DNA from: Clonostachys chloroleuca
Lineage: Eukaryota; Ascomycota; Sordariomycetes; Hypocreales; Bionectriaceae
Length of the DNA: 64,000 bases
NCBI GenBank assembly: GCA_037952775.1
Contig: JBANAY010000003.1
Coordinates: forward strand, 15,500,001-15,564,000
Direction of reading: 5' to 3'
The notes beneath the pieces were generated by a model. That model worked only from the letters and a program-made list of their open reading frames with translations. It was not told the origin of the DNA and ran no database searches. The position numbers were made by a program, and so were the translations under genes. Shown piece after piece: positions 58,305 to 64,000 of this stretch; position 1 is the first letter of the stretch, and each line of letters begins with the position of its first letter.

Positions 58305-59264
58305 TTGTTCCGCGCCATTATTGGGCTACTGGCTCGCTACGACCTCCATGATCATTGGCCACCGTTCTTGCTCCTTTCTTCCTCCGACATAACTTCAATC
58401 ACCACGGATATCTCTCATGGCCTCTCTATTACCTTTGTTGCTACCTTCGTCTACTTGAAGTCCTGCGATCGTTGGCTAGAGCAAAGATGGTTTCGATTCC
58501 TGGTGGCAGGATGGACACTTCTGGAAATCACCGCCCTCGTCCTCTGTATCATGCATGACAGCGACAGAACGAACCTTCCACAAATATTGAAAAACTCCAC
58601 ACGCCTTACTTTGGCAACTCTATCTATGTGTGGAGTTGCCAACATTCAAGTGAGTCACAATCTTCAACTTCCTCTAGTATTCTTCTGAGAACATGATCAG
58701 ATCATCGCAATCACCTACCCCTTTGCAGTTCCGTACGTCAAAAGGGAATGGTGGAAATGGGCTGTGATTCTGGAATGCGTCGAGGCTTTAGCCGTTACAG
58801 TGTGCGCTCTATGCCTACAAAACCGAGCTCCCCTTGAACTCGCGTACATCGTGCCCTTCACCTCGCAGACCCTGGCTTTCATCGCAATACTGCAGGCATC
58901 TAAAGGTCTCCCGGAGCGTCCGACCAAGCACTTAGCTGACTATTTACTCACAACGGGTATTGTTTTCAGCCTGATATCCTTGCTTGTGCTTGGATTGTCA
59001 CTTGCTCGATTGTTAGATAGGTTACTATACGTGCAATGCGGACTCTTTATACTGAGCTTGACGATCGTCTTGCGGCCTGCTGATTCTCATGGGAGGCTAG
59101 CTATTCCGGCTACTTGGCACCAGTATTTTCGGCGATTGACAGGCCGACGGCACAACAGTTACCAGCCTCTACCTGCTCACGGACCTACCAACAGACCCCT
59201 CAGCAGACCTCTACCACCACCAAACGCCCACTTACCGGGAAGAAGTTCCCGTATGGAAGAATAG
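58305..59264 (+). CDS. Multi-pass membrane protein, 5' end unresolved
   Basis: Two coding segments, about 58305-58650 and 58702-59264, are joined by an intron of about 50 bp (GTGAGT...ACATGATCAG; ...GVANIQ|IIAITYPF). About seven hydrophobic helices are visible, for example GLSITFVATFVYL, FLVAGWTLLEITALVLCIM, AVILECVEALAVTVCALCL, TTGIVFSLISLLVLGLSLARL. The tail is basic and Pro-rich. There is no ATG in frame before a stop at about 58222, so an upstream exon is likely. The pattern somewhat recalls the N-terminal membrane domain of fungal ABC-C transporters, but no nucleotide-binding domain follows. Function unknown. Confidence 0.6.
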
Positions 59265-59464
59265 GCTCGTTACATTGATGCTGGGCGGGCATTGAAATTA
59301 TTGCATATATATGAAACACATAATTGCACTTGCGGTGAAGCAGATCCGCCAATGTTTTCCCTTGCTATGGCAAATGCCTTGATTTCGGCCTAACTTGATT
59401 TGAATCTAAGATTGAACGTTCAAAATGTAGAGATATTTCATTTCCGCATCTAGATAGCTTTGAG

Positions 59465-59566
59465 AATCATGGGAGAAGGAACATGACATCATACTACGGA
59501 CATCAGATCAAGTTGAGCAGAGGCGGCGGCGCAAGGTAGGACGCCGTAAAATGCTAAAGGCATAGA
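59465..59566 (+). pseudogene. Third DUF3435 recombinase relic (C-terminal tail)
   Basis: The frame from about 59479 reads EHDIILRTSDQVEQRRRRKV, GRRKMLKA, then a stop. This corresponds to EQHGITLRTSNQVEQRRLRK...RRMVKA at the end of the 15.6-kb copy and to the same region of the 14.4-kb copy. Nothing upstream is convincingly aligned, so only the last 30 or so codons remain, some 44 kb from the other copies. Confidence 0.75.
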
Positions 59567-59730
59567 TTCAAAAGAAATCAATAGATAATAATAAACAGTA
59601 TATACCTGATATTTGAGCGTTGTCTGAGTGCATCTAGAAAGACTGTTAGCATAGAAGAGAGCAGCCGGACTAGAGCAGAAGTAGTATACTTGCACGCCGC
59701 ATGGCTGCCGAAGGGCGGCTGGGCTGGTAA

Positions 59731-60036
59731 GGTGCCAATGACGACATTCAACAAAACATTCGAAAGGGCCTGGACTTCACGGAAGCTGCGAATTACCGAC
59801 TAGGACGTGTGAAGCTGCAGTCCAGTACGAACGTATCTATTTCCCGCAAAGGGCGAGGTACCAGCGCTGGCGTGAAGCGGCTATCCAGCGATGCTGATGC
59901 TACTCTACCGCCGATTAAGCGATCCCGTCCAACGTCTCCAACAAAGGCAAGCGGCGAACGACCACCAAACCGGGTGCACCGGCGAGTTATTCTTAGCGAC
60001 TACGGAAAACCAATCTACAAAGCAAGCTCCCGATAA
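59731..60036 (+). pseudogene. FunK1-type kinase middle fragment
   Basis: The plus-strand frame GANDDIQQNIRKGLDFTEAA, TNVSISRKGRGTSAGVKRLS, then PPIKRSRPTSPTKASGERPP and NRVHRRVILSDYGKPIYKAS matches the linker and start of the kinase domain in FunK1 proteins (order known from the family). It ends at a TAA right after ...KASSR, before the HRD catalytic loop. A stop (TAA at about 59728) closes it upstream. It is not part of the 31-kb FunK1 relic, which contains a different region. Confidence 0.72.
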
Positions 60037-61927
60037 TTTTCCATTTTACATTCTCAAAAAGGTTCTCGAAAAATGAAGCTATCTAATTTCATGGAGGTGC
60101 ATATATTATCAGTTCTCCCAATCATCTTTCCAGTTAAGCCGAAGGCTTCTCTGCCGGGCATGGCTACTCTAACATTCGAAAATGTCTTTCTCACGAACTA
60201 GAGTTCAATACGTAGTCATTGAGCCGAAAGGAGTAAAGATATTGCGGAAGTAGGGCTATCGTACTGAAATAATAAAGATTGTATTATAGGCACTTTATCC
60301 CAAGCCTTTAGCGGAGGTGTTGACCTCTAGTGCCTAGATGATTGATTGATAAACGAGAGGACGACTGTAAGTGGCTCTCATTGTATGTTTCTTCTCGATC
60401 AAATAATATAAACCTATAGCACGTTTGCATTGAGGATAGTAAGGGCACCTCTATAAGATCAAGCATTTGGATCCTTCCTCGTCAAAGTAGATCCCATTTC
60501 AGATATTGGGTACTACGCCGAAGAGAAATCTCTGCGTCTTTGACCCGGAGTGGGATAAGAATCCTTTTTTATCGTGTCTAAATGGCGGGAGGCCATCGCC
60601 TTCCCCAGTTATGTGTGTTAGTGATAACGAAGAGGATAAGTTGGCATGTAAGACTCACCCGTTTCATCACGGCCTTCCGCGAGGCAGGAGGCACAGGGTG
60701 CCCCACTCACCCACACCCAGTTGGTACAGTTGTGGGAGTAAAAGTATTTGCACCGATATTTGTAGAAGCCGGCGCCAGACATTTCGAAGTTGATGTGATG
60801 GTGTTGCCTTTAGGATATTTGAAATGATTCAAGCCGATATTTATACTTGAGCTTTTCCCCCTACGGACTAAAATAGCGCGTAACTTGATGTCATGTAGCG
60901 GACTAGTTTGAGACCTTTGTTACAGGAGCATGGTGTAGGGTCTCTGTTCAACATGGTAAAATCCTGGAAGCCAGAGATTGGAGGTGGGGTGCGCCGTTTG
61001 ACATTGAGGTGGGATAACGGAATTAAATCTTGGGTGAATGCTTAAACAGGTGTGGCAAAAAGGTGGTTGTCGTCAACCTGGCCGGTACAGAGGGTGTTAT
61101 TACCAGACAATAGGGTATTGACATCCATGGCATGCGTAGGATCCTTCTCTCACGTAGATGACTTGGAGGGGTGGTTTGGTTTGATGTAGTCGCTTATTCA
61201 GGTGGCTTCAATGAACCTTTAATCAAGGCGAGCCTGAACGTTACCAATCTAGTTCAAAAGCTATTTTTTTCGCCCAAAATCTTAACTACGGCTAGCTACA
61301 CCACAGAATGAATCAATCGTGGTATTATTATTAGAGTGATGTAAAATTGGTGCCCACGTTGGATAACGTTTTGTCAATCGTGCAGTGTTGCTGTCCTAAG
61401 CGTTCGCACCACTTTTGTAGCGTTCTACTGCCAACAGACTCAGTCTAGCAGATACTGCAAGAATGCATGTAAGGAGAAATGAATCCATAGACTTAGGTTT
61501 ATCTCGTAATCTGCCGCAGAAGTCATCTCTGGGTATAAAGCTGAGAGAGATATGGGCAAAGTGGGGGTAGCCTAGACATTTGAACCAAAGCCCAATAAAG
61601 AAGGCTCTATATCCTGCGCAGCGTCTCCGTTGCCCTCCAGCCCTAACAATGATTTCTGCAGCTCTTAACCGCCCTACGGATAGGTGGGTGCTTCCCCACT
61701 AGACTAGCTAGTGTAGTCGTATGTTGAGCTCCTGGTAGTCAAGAAAAAGGAGCCAATGCTGCCCTAGAGGCTGAGCCTATGATACCCGGCAAGCTTAGTG
61801 CCGGCCGCTGTTCTGTGGTGGCCCGAGCTTAAGACTGGCTTGGGTTGAGAAGGCTGGGAAGCTCCTGAGGCAGGGCTTTTCTGAGGCAGCTCAGGAAATT
61901 TAGCCGAGTGTGTGTAATGTGACCGGG
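60037..61927. other. Gene-poor region with degenerate sequence
   Basis: Short frames around 60.5-60.8 kb show no domain. The base composition is uneven, with AT-rich runs (AATAATAAAGATTGTATTATAGG near 60260). It is likely decayed repeats. Confidence 0.4.
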
Positions 61928-62316
61928 AGTATGCTACCTCCCTTACGTCCGTTCATTAGCCCCGCTTTGAAAAATGGTTAAGGTTCAATGTTAACATCCC
62001 CCTGCTTCCAGCGCCTAGTCTTCGCCTTTTGCCGAATATACATGCACTACCCCCAAACTTGTATATGCTGATGTTCTCTCAGTCAATTCCACTTATACCT
62101 CAGACAGCTCTTACCTATGCGAAGAGCGATGCTAACCCCTGTACATCTGAATACTTAACCACTGAAAGTTAGGCCATGGTCTTTGGTTCAGCTGGAGTAG
62201 GACACCTCCCAATGTGGATAAGTTTAGATGTCGCTTATCATTTTCACAAACACAAGAATATCCTAAATTGTGTAGATCATGTAACTCTGACTGTGACTGG
62301 TGTCAAACAAAGTAGG
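61928..62316 (+). repeat. About 390-bp diverged direct repeat, copy 2
   Basis: Partner of 50883-51275, in the same orientation. The GTAGATCATGTAACTCTGAC end is at 62272-62307, an exact offset of 11,040 bp from copy 1. Confidence 0.8.
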
Positions 62317-64000
62317 ACAATTCCTCGGAATTCTTCCCCCTTTTTTTCTTTTCTTTTTTTTTTCTTAATTTTTAGTAAGCCTACCTAGGTATAGACACAG
62401 GAAAAGGGCTATGCAGCCATCTAGTCCCCCTATCCTCTAAAAGCAGTAGTGATCTTCCACTGTCCACTGCCCAGTCAGCTGGCATTGCATTAATTTCCCA
62501 GTGGCGTACAATATAGGCGGGGATGGGTATTTTCAGCAGGCCATTCTTAGGTTATCTAAAAGCCCTGGAATGATGGAATTGATTCTCCCCAGATTACTAG
62601 CGTGCTCAGTGCAGGTTAGAGTAGGATTTCCCATTAGAGAACTTGAGGCACCCTTCGTACGTTGTTGAAAGAGCTATTCTACCCCCGACTAGTCGCCCTG
62701 ATCCATCAGCCGCGGCCAGAGGATAGGTTCTTCAGTGTCGGTCGGGACGCGTTAAAGTTCCAAGAGGGAGGATATAACACAATTTGCGGAGTGAAAGCGA
62801 AAATGGCCACGTATGTTCTTATGAGGTGATGCTGAATTCAGGAACCACTGAATTGCTAATAGCCGCCACCAACTCAGGCCCCCCATTCCCGGCACCTCCT
62901 GCAGGTTGATGCATACACAGGGTAATGCAAAGCTGTGTCAAGAAATGAATATAGTCTAGCAGTTGTTTATGGCACACCTAGAGCCCTGATATTACCACTG
63001 GTTCCCATTGTACGCGGTCTGGGCTTCTTCATGGATGGTCCAAATACTAACTTAACCGCTTATGAGGCGACGTATTTGTGAATGTCTTCTCCGACAGCTC
63101 CCCACCAAGCGAAATTATACATAGAAGGAGCGGGGCCATGCTGAAAGAGCCATATGTATGTTGGTGGTGCAATTAAGCTGCCAAGTGGGTCATAATTTGC
63201 CTGGGCTATCGATCGGTGGGCGCTTCCGGAGCCATCCGTAGGTACAAATAACCACGCGAACGTACCCAGAACATCGATCTCATCTGATATGCGGGTGCGG
63301 GGCGTCCCGTCAGCCCATCAATGACAAGATACATGAACATCCAGAGAATAGCGCCGATTACTCCTCAGCGAAGTGAACCGAGACTGGCAACAAGCGGCTT
63401 ACTCGATGGACCATTCACGGACTACCGAGGATGGATCACCGAGGACGATCCAGACTTGCGCAGGTACTCACTCCGAAAAGACGGAGGCTCCGCGTATCAC
63501 AACCAAAATTGATTTCACTGGAACAGGTGCCTACCACTTCACCTCCCCACCACCTGCAAGCTAGCGTCCCAGCGAGATTGCTGGTGCATCACATCGGCAT
63601 GAGAAAACAAGACTAGCAATGCGCACACCCCATCCACAAGAGACCGCATTCCCACGCTTGCATTCAAATTAGAGGGTATGTAGGGGAGCATTTATAGGCA
63701 TTTAGGACAGGCAAGGATCTAGTAGGGAACTAACGGAGTGTTGAGACTGGCCAGGGCCGTGGTCATGTAGTTTGGAGCGGATGGGCGAGGAGCCATGCAC
63801 AGGCAAGTCCAATCTACTCGGGTTAAAGTACTAGGCCCCGGGCCTCATCAAACTCCAAACCCCTCCCTCTATCTTGCATTCTACCACTCCCATTGCCATT
63901 GCATCTCACAGGAACTTGCCACAGCGCCCCGTCATTGATTCACACCAACATCGACAATTGCCAGCTCGTCGAGGGCGGGCCGGGGTCCGGGTTCGTCCCC
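62317..64000. other. Right-end region, no supported gene
   Basis: Starts with a T-rich C(T)n tract near 62336-62370. The last 150 bp are GC-rich and could belong to an exon of a gene continuing to the right, but no domain is visible. Confidence 0.35.

Noticed and set aside
11854..62316. Whole right side of the window as one giant Starship with all genes as cargo
   Set aside because: The captain is decayed, no matching element ends were found, and a probable core regulator lies next to it. The evidence is insufficient.
63900..64000. Possible exon (IHTNIDNCQLVEGGPGSGFV) at the right edge
   Set aside because: Open but too short, with no start, splice site or family match visible inside the window.

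Overview
The window looks like an accessory, transposon-scarred stretch of a filamentous ascomycete genome (Pezizomycotina). The evidence is short GT-AG introns of about 44-100 bp with CTAAC/CTGAC-type branch sites, a fungal Ras2/RasB GTPase, a Zn(II)2Cys6 regulator, NACHT-WD40 and HET proteins, FunK1 kinase remains, fungal rhodopsin-like membrane proteins and DUF3435 tyrosine-recombinase genes. The genus cannot be fixed from sequence alone; an Aspergillus/Penicillium-like or Sordariomycete genome would both fit.

Left part (1-21.5 kb): the 3' part of a Ras gene opens the window. A long non-coding stretch and a decayed Ty1/copia end follow. Then comes a roughly 2060-codon NLR on the minus strand (N-terminal NACHT_N domain, NACHT, about 25 near-identical 42-residue WD40 repeats). 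Divergent from it, about 0.8 kb away, lies a decayed DUF3435 recombinase (the family of Starship 'captains'), followed in tandem by the 3' half of a second one. An AT-rich gap and a Zn(II)2Cys6 factor resembling RosA/NosA come next.

Middle part (21.5-45 kb): a two-exon HET-domain protein carrying two WW-like segments lies beside a broken nucleoside-phosphorylase-like gene and a broken Myb-like gene. Next are a BTB relic, a FunK1 N-terminal relic running into a Tc1/mariner fragment, a GRF-like zinc ribbon, several unrecognised proteins, an F-box protein, a coiled-coil protein, a LaeA-like methyltransferase and a small secreted cysteine-rich protein.

Right part (45-64 kb): two three-exon rhodopsin-domain membrane proteins flank an MFS remnant, a BTB remnant and a third rhodopsin tail. 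A 1436-residue P/Q-rich protein with a terminal C2H2-like finger follows, then a multi-pass membrane protein. Last come a third DUF3435 tail and a second FunK1 fragment. Two diverged direct repeats of about 390 bp lie 11,040 bp apart around this last block.

Together the genes suggest an island of self/non-self recognition genes (NLR, HET, phosphorylase and FunK1 relics) degraded by mobile elements. Several otherwise intact genes carry one single-base frame break at or near a short homopolymer. This is either recent decay or consensus sequencing error and should be settled first.
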